From NCBI RefSeq assembly GCF_001761485.1, contig NC_090774.1:3162001-3226000 (forward strand): a DNA stretch of 64,000 bases, written 5' to 3'. Position 1 is the stretch's first letter, and every line of letters begins with the position of its first letter. Of the stretch, positions 1-9,748 are shown piece by piece. A model generated the notes under the pieces. It was not told the origin of the DNA, searched no databases, and saw only the letters and a program-made list of their open reading frames with translations. The translations under genes and the position numbers were made by a program. This DNA comes from Yarrowia lipolytica (Eukaryota > Ascomycota > Dipodascomycetes > Dipodascales).

Positions 1-2610
1 CAGAACGTAACCAGTGGCCCAGGCACGATCAAGAGACACGTTCCAGGGGTTGTCAACGAGGTAGCCGAGCTTGGTAAGAATCATTGGCAGTTGAATAGAC
101 GACATGAGGGCCGTCAGAACAGTGGCTCCCAGAACCTGCTGAATGGAGTTGGCCAAAACCTCCGTGGCAAGAATGTTGATGGTTTGACCCATACTCTGCA
201 GCATCTCGGGTTCCCACAGCACAGAAAGAAGATCTCCCATGATGGGATCAACGGTTGAAAATGGAAGACGCACGTCATCCTCCTTACCCAACATCCATCC
301 GGAAATGGTGATAATCAGATTGAGTCGTTTCTGGTTATGCAGAGGCTTGAACTCAAATGTCTTGACACTGCCCATACGTCGCATCATACTAGCAGAACCC
401 ACACGTGCTCCCAGAGCTGTGGCGGCCGTAGTGACAACAGCAGCACCTCCAATACCACCCAAAAAGGCACCAGTACCAGTGATACCAATGGTGGTGAAAC
501 CAGCGGCCAAACCAGCACCAATGACAGGAGCCAGCAGACCACCTGATAGACCGACCACAAGACCTCCTCCAAGAGTAGCAAGACCCACGTACATGTACTT
601 CTTTCGCAGGTTCTTCTTCTTGCGCGTCTTCATGATCTCCTTCTCGTCCCACGTCTGCTGGGTGTTCTCCTCCATCTCCAGGGCGTCTGTGACTCGCTGT
701 TCAAACTGAGCCATTTCCAGCCATGTCACTCCCATCTCCTCTCCGACCTTCTGCATAAGAGTTCGACTTCGAGCGTCGTAGACAGAGTCGGCTACAAGAA
801 CCAGAAACAGATCACAGAGAAGTGTCCATCGAATATCAATCGTCAGCATCTTCTTGTCTTCGAGCTCTTCAGGCGCATAGACTCGATCGTCATACTCATC
901 AGAGTAAGTAGACGAAGGGCGGGAAGAGGAGCGAGTAGAAGAGGAGTCTCCATCGAGATTTTTCTCCTCCACACCAACCCTAGTCTCGACACGGGCAAGA
1001 TCTCCGTTCTCCATCTCCTCCACAACCTCAGCACCACCAATCTTGACCTTTGTAGCGTCGTCCTCGTTGATGTCGGGAACTGATCCATCGAAGGAGGTCT
1101 TCCCGTCAAAAGAAAATTTACTTAGCTGGCCATCATCACCACTAACATCAACATCAGCTTCAGCTGTGGCATCATCAACTTGAATCTCTGTTGATCCAGG
1201 ATCATTCTCCTCGCCCCACTCGCCCTTTGCCTGTGTGTCCCCCTGGCCTTTTTCGTTACTCTCCTCCTTAGCCCTCTTCTTTTCCTCCTTCTTTTCCTCC
1301 TCGGCAGCCTCCATTTCAGCTTGGTTCTCCTCATTGAGAGGGTTCTTGACCCGCTTGACGCCAATCAAACTGGGTGTGATATCTCTGGGCTCAACACCAT
1401 GACTGTACAGCTGCTCAATCATAATCTGCTCCTCGGGACTCAGCTCCATATGGGAGTAGAGGCGGAACATCATTTTCTGAGACCACATGGCCATTGACCC
1501 CTGAGCATCACTTAGACCTCGTCCAATCTTCTTGGAGCCCTTCAGAGAAGCCAACTCACGAGCCATTTCAATCAACATGAGTTTACATAGACCCACATAT
1601 CCAATTCGCTGTGAGTCTGAAAGAAGACCCTTTGTAGCCTGCATTTGAGACAAAGGGTTTCGAGCCATCTCATCATCATCAAACAAGTACGACGTGTTCT
1701 CGTCCATGGAGTTAATGCTCTTTGCGTCCTCATCTCGAGTGACTCGGGTGTAGCCACTTCGAGCGGTGGGATCAACCTCCTCGACCTCCAAATTGTCCTT
1801 GTTCTTGACTACCACGTTTCCTCTATCGTCGTAGACGTCGTAGGAGGCGACAGTCAACATATCCTGCCACTCTCCCTCGTCGTCGTCATCTTCCTCCTCA
1901 CTGGTTTCGCTTCTGCTGCTGTCGGTGGTTGCGTCGGATGGTCCTCGTACGTGGTGAGACACCTTCTTTTCGTGTGGTTGTTTTTGGTGGATCTCCTTCT
2001 CGCTCAGTTGAGTGAAGGGCATCTGGCCCTCTCGCTGGATAAACTCCTCCTCAAAAGTCATCGAGTGGTCGCCTGGTGTGGCTGAATGGGTTGTATGGCT
2101 GGGTGAGTGACTAGGTGTTCGTTGCCGTGTTGCCTGTTCTGTAGACTGCTTTTTAGGAGTAGTGTCTCTTGCTGATCGTGAACTGCCGAAAGACGGTCTG
2201 TTCGCCTCCGTGGGCGTCATGAGATCATCACGACTCTGCCGGCGAGGCTGTTCCTCAACATAATCTGTGCTAATCGGAAGAATGGGCCGGATTCCCCGTC
2301 GAGGACTGGTAACCTGCTGAGGAACAACATACCCAGTAGTGGGGGAAGCTGTTGCGGTTGTGGTAGCTGATGGTCCCGTAATAGTAGCAGTGGAAGCATT
2401 AACTTGCGAGTAAATGTCGTGAGACTCTGTCGCTTGTTCGTCCTCTGGTTCTCCATCTGTTTCCTCCTCATCCAAGTCGAATCGCATGCTAGCAAGGTCC
2501 CCGTCAGGTTCCTCGTCCAGCTTCTTTTTCTCGATCCGAGGCTCCTCTCTGCGCGACGAAAACCCCAGCGAGAGATCTCCGTCGAGATCCGCGTCTCCGA
2601 AGTCGGCCAT
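1..2610 (-). CDS. DUF726 family protein (MIL1/TMCO4-like), 3' part cut off by window edge
   Basis: The frame is open from an ATG at 2610 to the left edge: 870 codons with no stop, so the carboxyl end is missing. The first ~400 residues are acidic, Ser/Thr/Gln-rich and probably disordered. A helical block follows (about residues 340-430). A charged, Glu/Lys-rich linker leads to a glycine-rich hydrophobic stretch at about residues 673-740 containing GGGLVVGLSGGLLAP and further GxG repeats. That glycine-rich stretch followed by a conserved block (FEFKPLHNQKRLNLIITISG) is the signature of DUF726 proteins, such as yeast YFL034W/Mil1 and human TMCO4, which have an alpha/beta-hydrolase-like C-terminal part. 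That part only begins here. Function is poorly known; yeast Mil1 is linked to clathrin adaptor AP-1 traffic. The start is the first ATG of a long acidic N-terminus; family assignment is fairly sure. Confidence 0.85.
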   Translation of the reverse strand, partial: MADFGDADLDGDLSLGFSSRREEPRIEKKKLDEEPDGDLASMRFDLDEEETDGEPEDEQATESHDIYSQVNASTATITGPSATTTATASPTTGYVVPQQVTSPRRGIRPILPISTDYVEEQPRRQSRDDLMTPTEANRPSFGSSRSARDTTPKKQSTEQATRQRTPSHSPSHTTHSATPGDHSMTFEEEFIQREGQMPFTQLSEKEIHQKQPHEKKVSHHVRGPSDATTDSSRSETSEEEDDDDEGEWQDMLTVASYDVYDDRGNVVVKNKDNLEVEEVDPTARSGYTRVTRDEDAKSINSMDENTSYLFDDDEMARNPLSQMQATKGLLSDSQRIGYVGLCKLMLIEMARELASLKGSKKIGRGLSDAQGSMAMWSQKMMFRLYSHMELSPEEQIMIEQLYSHGVEPRDITPSLIGVKRVKNPLNEENQAEMEAAEEEKKEEKKRAKEESNEKGQGDTQAKGEWGEENDPGSTEIQVDDATAEADVDVSGDDGQLSKFSFDGKTSFDGSVPDINEDDATKVKIGGAEVVEEMENGDLARVETRVGVEEKNLDGDSSSTRSSSRPSSTYSDEYDDRVYAPEELEDKKMLTIDIRWTLLCDLFLVLVADSVYDARSRTLMQKVGEEMGVTWLEMAQFEQRVTDALEMEENTQQTWDEKEIMKTRKKKNLRKKYMYVGLATLGGGLVVGLSGGLLAPVIGAGLAAGFTTIGITGTGAFLGGIGGAAVVTTAATALGARVGSASMMRRMGSVKTFEFKPLHNQKRLNLIITISGWMLGKEDDVRLPFSTVDPIMGDLLSVLWEPEMLQSMGQTINILATEVLANSIQQVLGATVLTALMSSIQLPMILTKLGYLVDNPWNVSLDRAWATGYVL

Positions 2611-4114
2611 GGTGTTGTAGACGGGTGCTGGAGCGTGTGTGGTGTATGCTTACAGCAGTTCTATCGTTCTAGTCTGATGTATCGTGCGAAGTAGCTCTAA
2701 CTCCCAATGGTCTGCTCAAACTTACACTGCTTGTATTACGCGTGCCACAGGGATCGTACTAAGAGACGGTACTAGTGCGTCACGAGTAGAGGTGATAGCC
2801 AGCTGTATATAAATCGTAATAATAACTGCTATATGAATTATATATGTCTGTTTCTTGCCGTTTTGCTTGTTAGTATAGTATCTACATCCACAACCATGTA
2901 AACACAGGATAGCGTTCACGATATGAGAGATGCGCCAAACGTGCAGGAGCCGAAAGACTCTGGCCTATGTGACGATACAACAACATACCGACATTGCTGT
3001 AAGCTACAAGAGCCTGTATATACTATGGCTTATGGCATTCGCGTCTAAGTCTCGCACAGAAAACGCCTAGCGTCGACTCCTGTGCTAACACAAATACCCC
3101 CGCCTGCTATCCCTTCCTCTCTTTCTCTCTCTCTTTCTCTCTCTTTTTCAACTCCATTCCTAAATTCAAATCAGCAAATAAGAGCGCAGCCCGGAAGAGA
3201 AAGATACCAGCGCCGACACGAGCAGGCATGGTGGATGGTGGCCTTCACATATAACCATCCTTGGAATGCAACGTTCCCGGAACTACAACAACTGTGTATC
3301 GTACACTAAGGAGGTTTTAGCGTCTCACATGTAACCAGAGATGTTGATATGCGTGTTGTAAATTCATTGGACTTGATAGTGCGAGGGTATTTATACCAAT
3401 CTGACAATAGCAAACTCTCAAGTGGTATAATAGATACCTTCACATACCATTTTGAATTCCTTATCCTACAATTTGAATTCAGTTCCAGTATACTGTAGCT
3501 GGCTCGCCACCAACCGGAAATTACGGTTCGGCATTTATTGCATCAAACGAATCTTTAGCCGAGGACCGTTTTTGGATGCTTGGCGGAGCTACAGTAGTGA
3601 GATGATGGGTGAAGAAGATGCACAATACAACACCACGGTGCAGGATAATTACATCAGAAGACATCTTTCTGTCTCTGTTTGTGTCCTCTCTCTCTCCACT
3701 CAAAATTGGCTTATCGCTGCATTGTGTGGTGATTACATAAAGGGAGGTAGATGACCTTCAAGAAGGGAGCTGTCAGGCTGCTGTATGATACGATACATGT
3801 CCCAAGAATGGATGTATTAGGTGCTGTACTACTGAAAAACGAACCGACATTGAGCGTTTTCCGATTTTTAGAACTTGTATGAGTACAAGTAGCTGAGATC
3901 TTCGTCATTTACATACGACTGTCGCGCAAGAATACAGATTACTGTATGTATACTGTAGTACGACTAGTACTTGCATACGTACAAGTACTTACTTCACACT
4001 GATCAGAACAAATCCACAACATTGACCCTTTATTAAACCACTATTTTGAGGTGTCATTTTCTACAGTATATAAATACTCTTGAGAGTTATGTATCACTTC
4101 CGTTCACGCCTTGA
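2611..4114. other. intergenic, no gene seen
   Basis: Promoter side of the DUF726 gene. It contains a CT/CTTT microsatellite at about 3112-3149 and several TACAAGTA- and TACTGTA-type short motifs around 3880-3990. Open frames here (for example 3452-3754) are short, low in complexity and without recognisable domains, and I do not call them. Confidence 0.6.
3112..3149 (+). repeat. CT-rich microsatellite
   Basis: A pyrimidine tract of repeated CT dinucleotides interrupted by TTT runs, about 500 bp upstream of the DUF726 start. It is a simple sequence repeat and probably polymorphic between strains. Confidence 0.85.
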
Positions 4115-4790
4115 CTACTCGCGGGCTTCGTAGTCGGCCTCTTTCTTGGCTTTCCGAATAGAGGACTTGAGTGTAACCCATACAGCAAGCAAACCGATGA
4201 GCAACTAGAAGGTAAAGGCGGTCCTGATCATACCCTTGACACGTCCTCCAACGACAGAGGTTACAGCTCCAGCACTCGAGCTCTCAGTGAAGATTGTGCG
4301 CACGAGCGTGGAGACATGGAACCAAATGGTGCAGACACTCCAAGTGAGCAAGGAACAGACTGCAGTCCACACCATCATTATACCAGCCTGGTTGGCTCCA
4401 GGAATGAAGGCAAAATGTTCCTGAGAACAAAGATAGATTCCAGAGAGTCGGGCGCAAGAGTGACGGGGAGAATGATCGATGTCCCCTGTGAACTGGCCAG
4501 CCAACTGAACAAGACACAGGGCAGAGGAGTTAGTACCTTGCGTGATACTCACTGGGGAACTTGTCTTCGAGGGCAGTCAGGTTTCCTCTAGAGAAACACT
4601 CGATAGCGTGGTGAACAGTGGCACGGGCACCGAAGAAACCAGACCGAGCCTTCTAACAAACCAGGTTGGTTGAATTAGACTGCTTGAAGGAATTCTTGAT
4701 GGTCTCAAAAAACACGGAGTCCTGGTTGTAGGAGTATTCTACAAGATAGGCGTTAGAGAAGGACGCAAACTTGTTGATACAACCATGAAG
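4115..4790 (-). pseudogene. decayed multi-pass membrane protein gene
   Basis: Reading the minus strand from about 4790 gives convincing protein-like sequence (FSNAYLVEYSYNQDSVFFET, later FFGARATVHHAIECFSRGNL), then two hydrophobic segments (GIMMVWTAVCSLLTWSVC; LLIGLLAVWVTLKSS) and a basic tail ending at a stop at 4115-4117. The frame carries TAG stops at 4653-4655 and 4205-4207. The two halves are in different frames across a GTGAGT...TACTAAC...CAG element at about 4505-4552 that looks like an old intron. Codon choice resembles neighbouring real genes, so this was once a gene rather than chance. I cannot name the family; a small fungal integral membrane protein is likely. The 5' end is not recoverable by eye; an upstream hydrophobic stretch near 4800-4850 may belong to it. 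Confidence 0.6.
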
Positions 4791-5689
4791 ATGAAGTTGA
4801 AGATAACAAGAAAGATGTTAAGTAATCACGAGAAAGAGAAGAATTAAGAACCACGGCAACTTGGAAACTGCGCCTGCGCAAAACATTGTATGTGTTATGG
4901 TAAAGAGGAGGTTGTGTGACGGTGATCAAGAGGTCTATGACTTTTGCCAGAAAAGTTAGAGAGATGTAATGGTGTATGATGCAGTATGGAAATAATCCAA
5001 TGCACTGAAACCAGTTCATTAAATACATCTCAAGGCTCTTCTCTACACTCTCATATTCCAGGACCAGACTTGCATGTATCATGCAATACTCAATGAACCG
5101 CAAACCCTATCGCTATAGCGGACAACACAAGTAGAGTACATAGGGCTATACTCCGAGGTACTATGGTTTCTTTATCCGGTAATATCAATGTCCAAGTAAT
5201 TACTTGTAGTACCCGTAGCTACAGTACAGTTAATATTTTTTTCTACATCCCTTTTACCATGTTTGAAGGCACACTGCTCACTATCGCAGGCTGCAACAAT
5301 GATCTGGTGGAGCTGAAACGTTATCTTATATGAACTCCTGGATTGTAGCTACAGTATCATTAGGAAAGGGGTGACACTGCACTATTGGTTTGCTTCTGAT
5401 GATACGTATGAATACGATGGTATCTTGATACAGAGTCTTGCATACATTAATTTCGAAACTAGAGCACAGCAACAGCTCCCAAATGAGCATTCCCCTGAAG
5501 CCCATCAAAACTGCACCACAAATTTGATCCCATATTACCATTTTAAAGCAATTGTTAACAAGATACTACTGTAGAAAACTGATTAAACATTCGTAACTTG
5601 CCTGTGGCTCGACTTACAGCCAAATGTTCGCGGCAAAATTTGAATATTTTGCACACTTATTGTCCCAAAACCAAATAATGCCAACAAAA
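4791..5689. other. intergenic, no gene seen
   Basis: AT-rich spacer between the decayed membrane-protein gene and the tRNA relic. Its start may include remains of that gene's first exon. Otherwise only short motifs such as TACTTGTAGTACC near 5205 are visible. Confidence 0.55.
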
Positions 5690-5770
5690 TCCGATATAGT
5701 GTAGGGGCTATCACATACCCTCTCATAAGAATACTTTTAACCGTGGAGACGGGGTTCGATTCGTATCGGA
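5690..5770 (+). pseudogene. tRNA-Glu (CTC) relic with intron-like insert
   Basis: The segment starts TCCGATA and ends TATCGGA, a perfect 7-bp acceptor stem of eukaryotic tRNA-Glu. The D arm TAGTGTAGGGGCTATCA matches yeast tRNA-Glu closely. The anticodon loop region reads CTCTCA, followed by about 15 extra AT-rich bases and then CCGTGGAGAC, so the insert sits at the canonical tRNA intron position (37/38). The anticodon stem has several mismatches, and the 3' strand of the T stem has lost about three C residues (GGGGTTCGATTCG before the acceptor). I therefore read it as a dead tRNA gene. It lies 167 bp before the ACT-domain gene, so it may now act only as sequence in that promoter. Confidence 0.6.
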
Positions 5771-5937
5771 GTGTTTATTTTTTGCTCAACCATACCCTGG
5801 GGTGTGTTCTGTGGAGCATTCTCACTTTTGGTAAACGACATTGCTTCAAGTGCAGCGGAATCAAAAAGTATAAAGTGGGCAGCGAGTATACCTGTACAGA
5901 CTGTAGGCGATAACTCAATCCAATTACCCCCCACAAC

Positions 5938-6399
5938 ATGACTGGCCAAACTGATCTCAAGACTTTATTGAAATCAGCAACACCGATTCTCAATGAAGGC
6001 ACATACTTCTTCTGCAACATTCACTTGACGCCTAAAGTTGGTGAGAAATGGACCGACAAGACATATTCTGCTATCCACGGACTGTTGCCTGTGTCGGTGG
6101 CTACAATACGTGAGTCAGAAGGGCTGACGGTGGTGGTTCCCAAGGAAAAGGTCGACGAGTATCTGTCTGACTCGTCATTGCCGCCTTTGGAGTACGACTC
6201 CAACTATGAGTGTGCTTGGATCACTTTGACGATACATTCTTCGTTGGAGGCTGTGGGTCTGACAGCTGCGTTTTCGGCGCGGTTGGCCGACAACAATATC
6301 AGCTGCAACGTCATTGCTGGCTTTCATCATGATCACATTTTTGTCGGCAAAGGCGACGCCCAGAGAGCCATTGACGTTCTTTCTAATTTGGACCGATAG
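5938..6399 (+). CDS. small ACT-domain protein
   Basis: A 153-residue protein made of paired ACT-like modules. Residues from about 70 carry the motif LTIHSSLEAVGLTAAFSARL and then NNISCNVIAGFHHDHIFV, a well-conserved signature of a small ACT-domain family that is common in bacteria and present in some fungi. ACT domains usually bind amino acids or other small metabolites and regulate enzymes; no catalytic domain is attached here, so the role is unknown. The start ATG at 5938 is preceded by ACAAC and gives the expected N-terminus (TDLKTLLKSATPIL). It ends 135 bp before URA3 on the same strand, so the URA3 promoter is confined to that gap. Transfer from bacteria at some depth is possible. Confidence 0.8.
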   Translation: MTGQTDLKTLLKSATPILNEGTYFFCNIHLTPKVGEKWTDKTYSAIHGLLPVSVATIRESEGLTVVVPKEKVDEYLSDSSLPPLEYDSNYECAWITLTIHSSLEAVGLTAAFSARLADNNISCNVIAGFHHDHIFVGKGDAQRAIDVLSNLDR

Positions 6400-6534
6400 C
6401 CGTATAGTCCAGTCTATCTATAAGTTCAACTAACTCGTAACTATTACCATAACATATACTTCACTGCCCCAGATAAGGTTCCGATAAAAAGTTCTGCAGA
6501 CTAAATTTATTTCAGTCTCCTCTTCACCACCAAA

Positions 6535-7395
6535 ATGCCCTCCTACGAAGCTCGAGCTAACGTCCACAAGTCCGCCTTTGCCGCTCGAGTGCTCAAGCTC
6601 GTGGCAGCCAAGAAAACCAACCTGTGTGCTTCTCTGGATGTTACCACCACCAAGGAGCTCATTGAGCTTGCCGATAAGGTCGGACCTTATGTGTGCATGA
6701 TCAAGACCCATATCGACATCATTGACGACTTCACCTACGCCGGCACTGTGCTCCCCCTCAAGGAACTTGCTCTTAAGCACGGTTTCTTCCTGTTCGAGGA
6801 CAGAAAGTTCGCAGATATTGGCAACACTGTCAAGCACCAGTACAAGAACGGTGTCTACCGAATCGCCGAGTGGTCCGATATCACCAACGCCCACGGTGTA
6901 CCCGGAACCGGAATCATTGCTGGCCTGCGAGCTGGTGCCGAGGAAACTGTCTCTGAACAGAAGAAGGAGGACGTCTCTGACTACGAGAACTCCCAGTACA
7001 AGGAGTTCCTGGTCCCCTCTCCCAACGAGAAGCTGGCCAGAGGTCTGCTCATGCTGGCCGAGCTGTCTTGCAAGGGCTCTCTGGCCACTGGCGAGTACTC
7101 CAAGCAGACCATTGAGCTTGCCCGATCCGACCCCGAGTTTGTGGTTGGCTTCATTGCCCAGAACCGACCTAAGGGCGACTCTGAGGACTGGCTTATTCTG
7201 ACCCCCGGGGTGGGTCTTGACGACAAGGGAGACGCTCTCGGACAGCAGTACCGAACTGTTGAGGATGTCATGTCTACCGGAACGGATATCATAATTGTCG
7301 GCCGAGGTCTGTACGGCCAGAACCGAGATCCTATTGAGGAGGCCAAGCGATACCAGAAGGCTGGCTGGGAGGCTTACCAGAAGATTAACTGTTAG
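6535..7395 (+). CDS. URA3: orotidine 5'-phosphate decarboxylase
   Basis: A 286-residue OMP decarboxylase catalysing the last step of de novo UMP synthesis in the cytosol. The catalytic Asp-Lys-x-x-Asp array is seen in [12 protein letters not shown] (D89, K91, D94), with the supporting Lys in CMIKTHIDI (K57). The phosphate-binding C-terminal part is [13 protein letters not shown]. Length is typical of fungal URA3 (about 265-290). The sequence matches the known Y. lipolytica URA3 as I remember it, which is the main basis for naming the organism. It is a stand-alone enzyme, as usual in ascomycete yeasts. A pyrimidine-rich stretch (CAGTCTCCTCTTCACCACC) lies just before the ATG. No intron. Confidence 0.98.
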   Translation: MPSYEARANVHKSAFAARVLKLVAAKKTNLCASLDVTTTKELIELADKVGPYVCMIKTHIDIIDDFTYAGTVLPLKELALKHGFFLFEDRKFADIGNTVKHQYKNGVYRIAEWSDITNAHGVPGTGIIAGLRAGAEETVSEQKKEDVSDYENSQYKEFLVPSPNEKLARGLLMLAELSCKGSLATGEYSKQTIELARSDPEFVVGFIAQNRPKGDSEDWLILTPGVGLDDKGDALGQQYRTVEDVMSTGTDIIIVGRGLYGQNRDPIEEAKRYQKAGWEAYQKINC

Positions 7396-7713
7396 AGGTT
7401 AGACTATGGATATGTAATTTAACTGTGTATATAGAGAGCGTGCAAGTATGGAGCGCTTGTTCAGCTTGTATGATGGTCAGACGACCTGTCTGATCGAGTA
7501 TGTATGATACTGCACAACCTGTGTATCCGCATGATCTGTCCAATGGGGCATGTTGTTGTGTTTCTCGATACGGAGATGCTGGGTACAAGTAGCTAATACG
7601 ATTGAACTACTTATACTTATATGAGGCTTGAAGAAAGCTGACTTGTGTATGACTTATTCTCAACTACATCCCCAGTCACAATACCACCACTGCACTACCA
7701 CTACACCAAAACC
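7396..7713. other. intergenic, no gene seen
   Basis: URA3 3' region and the promoter of the small coiled-coil gene. A GGTACAAGTAGC motif lies near 7583. Confidence 0.6.
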
Positions 7714-8001
7714 ATGATCAAACCACCCATGGACTTCCTGGAGGCAGAAGAACTTGTTATGGAAAAGCTCAAGAGAGAGAAGCCAAGATACTATCAAGAC
7801 ATGTGTCGCAACTTCAAGGAGGACCAAGCTCTGTACACCGAGAAACAGGCCTTTGTCGACGAAGCTCTAAAGCTGAAACGGGACATCGAAAAGTTGGAGA
7901 AGTCAATCTGGAAACTACACGTAGAAAACAGACACCATCTCCAACAAGTACAGGACTTCAAATTTGCACTGAAGACATTCTGTGGGTGGAGCCATAAGTA
8001 A
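7714..8001 (+). CDS. small coiled-coil protein, function unknown
   Basis: A 95-residue, highly charged protein (95 aa from ATG 7714; a second ATG at 7729 gives MDFLEAEELVMEKL). The frame is open upstream to 7645, but the ATG at 7714 follows ACAAAACC and is the better start. Residues 40-80 have heptad-like spacing (VDEALKLKRDIEKLEKSIWK), predicting a coiled coil. It resembles in size and style the small subunits of kinetochore, BLOC or cytoskeletal complexes, but I do not recognise the family. It is convergent with the carrier-like gene on the right (178 bp between stops). Coding status rests on codon usage and helical regularity only. Confidence 0.6.
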   Translation: MIKPPMDFLEAEELVMEKLKREKPRYYQDMCRNFKEDQALYTEKQAFVDEALKLKRDIEKLEKSIWKLHVENRHHLQQVQDFKFALKTFCGWSHK

Positions 8002-8179
8002 CAATCGCCTGCTCCAGGAACTTAAAAAAGAGGCATTATAGGCCCCTTCATCTGAATATTCTTTGAGTACCAACTGCCGCCAACTCCCCAATCGTTAATT
8101 AGTGTTATCTATTCTATCTATGCTATTAGCACATATTTATCATGTGCTGCTGTTATGTACGGGTTCAATATACAAATGC

Positions 8180-9748
8180 TTAGTCCTCAAACACCTTCAT
8201 AGGTGGGTCGTCTTCCTGGCCAAATCGAATTCTCATGATTTCAAACACGAACAGACCGATAGACGTAGACGGAAGCGCACTGAGGGTCGTCCAGCCACAA
8301 CCATGGTATAGGTATCTGGGCCAACTCAACCGCAGACCCTTTCGGATGTTATTGGCTGTATGCAGAGTCTCAACGTAGGCTCGGTAGTAGAGATGGATAC
8401 CCGGGAAGATTCTGTATCTAAGAGTAGTAAAACATCTAATAGAAAAGTTGACGGTCTTACTCCATCCCTTACCAAACTTCACAAGAAGTGAATGCGTTCT
8501 GGGAAGAGTCTCCTCCAGCGTTTCAGACAGTTCCACCATAAGAGGGTTTCTGTGGTGAATCCGACGCTCGTAGCATAGAAATGTTGACTGGAAAGGAGAG
8601 GCGGGACTGGCCTGATGTTTTATTCGCTCTCCAAGTTTGTTCTGTGTCTTTTGCTCCTTGGATCGGTTAGCTTCCAGTTGTTTTCTTGCGTCAATGAGGT
8701 CTTGAGTATCGAGACGAGTCAGGTAGATGCCCTGCAGCTTCTGAAGAGGAAACTGAACCACATGCAGTGAGATGGTGGCTGCTGCTCCAGCTACAAGGAT
8801 GCTGAAAGGTGCTAGGACCTTGTTGACGATGCTTTTTCCATTCTCATCAAAGCCTGAAGGATGTTCCTTGAGACGATCAGCATACAGCCACTTGGCATAG
8901 GACCTGTACCACGATCCCTTAACCATTTCGAACGTGGCAAAAAAGACCCCAAAACCCAGACTCTCTTTGACAACTGACAACGTAAAGCCAGCAAAGACAC
9001 CTGGTGCACCTGTTTGGCGCAACTTCTCCATTCCATAGGACCACATAGAGGGCAACTGTTTGGTCTTGAGCACTTCTGCTATCGAAGAACGCCTGTAGAT
9101 GGCGTCGATTGGTGCTGCAGCTACTGCCTGGGCTGCTCCAGCGACTGCTCCGGCACAAAACGTCTGTTTGAACGTGTATCGATGAGGCATGAGTTCATCG
9201 ATGATGTATTTCACATGCGAGCCGTCCATTCCCTGGGTATCATACCATGATTTCCTTAGCAGCAGTTGTCGTTGGTGTTCGTCTTCTTCATCCTCCTTTT
9301 GTCGGTCTTTCTCTGATTTGAATAATGGTAGACATCCCAGATATGTGGAGTACAATACCAGTCCTACGGCCGAGTTCGCCAATAAGGGGGGCAGCAATTG
9401 ATTTGGAATAAAACCCCAGCCATGCTGTTTGACTGCGTTGGCAATCAGAGCCGGACTGCTGTGTGTTTTGAAGCTCCAAGGTTTGTCGCTGTTTGGAGAC
9501 AGCGCCCGTGGAAGCGCTAAGTAGTCGACTCTGGTAGGTCGAAAGAGCTTGACAGGCACACGGATGTAAAATGTGAAGAGCTGGGATGCGAGCGCCCGAG
9601 TACCGGCCGTCGTAGCTCCAATAATCCGGGCCGAGCTTGGTTTCCATGCTTCGTTATTGTTTTCGTGCGGTTCGGTGAATTCCGGAACCTCGGGCAGAAA
9701 TCCCGGAACGTCGCCGGGCTCGATTTTCTGCATGAGGCCTAGAAACAC
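8180..9748 (-). CDS. mitochondrial carrier-like membrane protein
   Basis: A 522-residue protein with weak three-fold carrier architecture. The clearest module is in the middle: AGAVAGAAQAVAAAPIDAIY resembles the end of an odd-numbered carrier helix with the Px[DE] kink, followed by a loop and GFTLSVVKESLGFGVFFATF. Later come FPLQKLQGIYLTRL and, near the end, PRYLYHGCGWTTLSALPSTS, which fits the last repeat. Insertions of charged sequence (around residues 155-170 and 355-390) make it longer than standard carriers (about 300). Many signature residues are degenerate, so it may be an outer-membrane or divergent carrier rather than a metabolite exchanger. Substrate unknown. The ATG at 9748 is the first in frame and gives an acidic N-terminus. 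Confidence 0.65.
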   Translation of the reverse strand: MFLGLMQKIEPGDVPGFLPEVPEFTEPHENNNEAWKPSSARIIGATTAGTRALASQLFTFYIRVPVKLFRPTRVDYLALPRALSPNSDKPWSFKTHSSPALIANAVKQHGWGFIPNQLLPPLLANSAVGLVLYSTYLGCLPLFKSEKDRQKEDEEDEHQRQLLLRKSWYDTQGMDGSHVKYIIDELMPHRYTFKQTFCAGAVAGAAQAVAAAPIDAIYRRSSIAEVLKTKQLPSMWSYGMEKLRQTGAPGVFAGFTLSVVKESLGFGVFFATFEMVKGSWYRSYAKWLYADRLKEHPSGFDENGKSIVNKVLAPFSILVAGAAATISLHVVQFPLQKLQGIYLTRLDTQDLIDARKQLEANRSKEQKTQNKLGERIKHQASPASPFQSTFLCYERRIHHRNPLMVELSETLEETLPRTHSLLVKFGKGWSKTVNFSIRCFTTLRYRIFPGIHLYYRAYVETLHTANNIRKGLRLSWPRYLYHGCGWTTLSALPSTSIGLFVFEIMRIRFGQEDDPPMKVFED

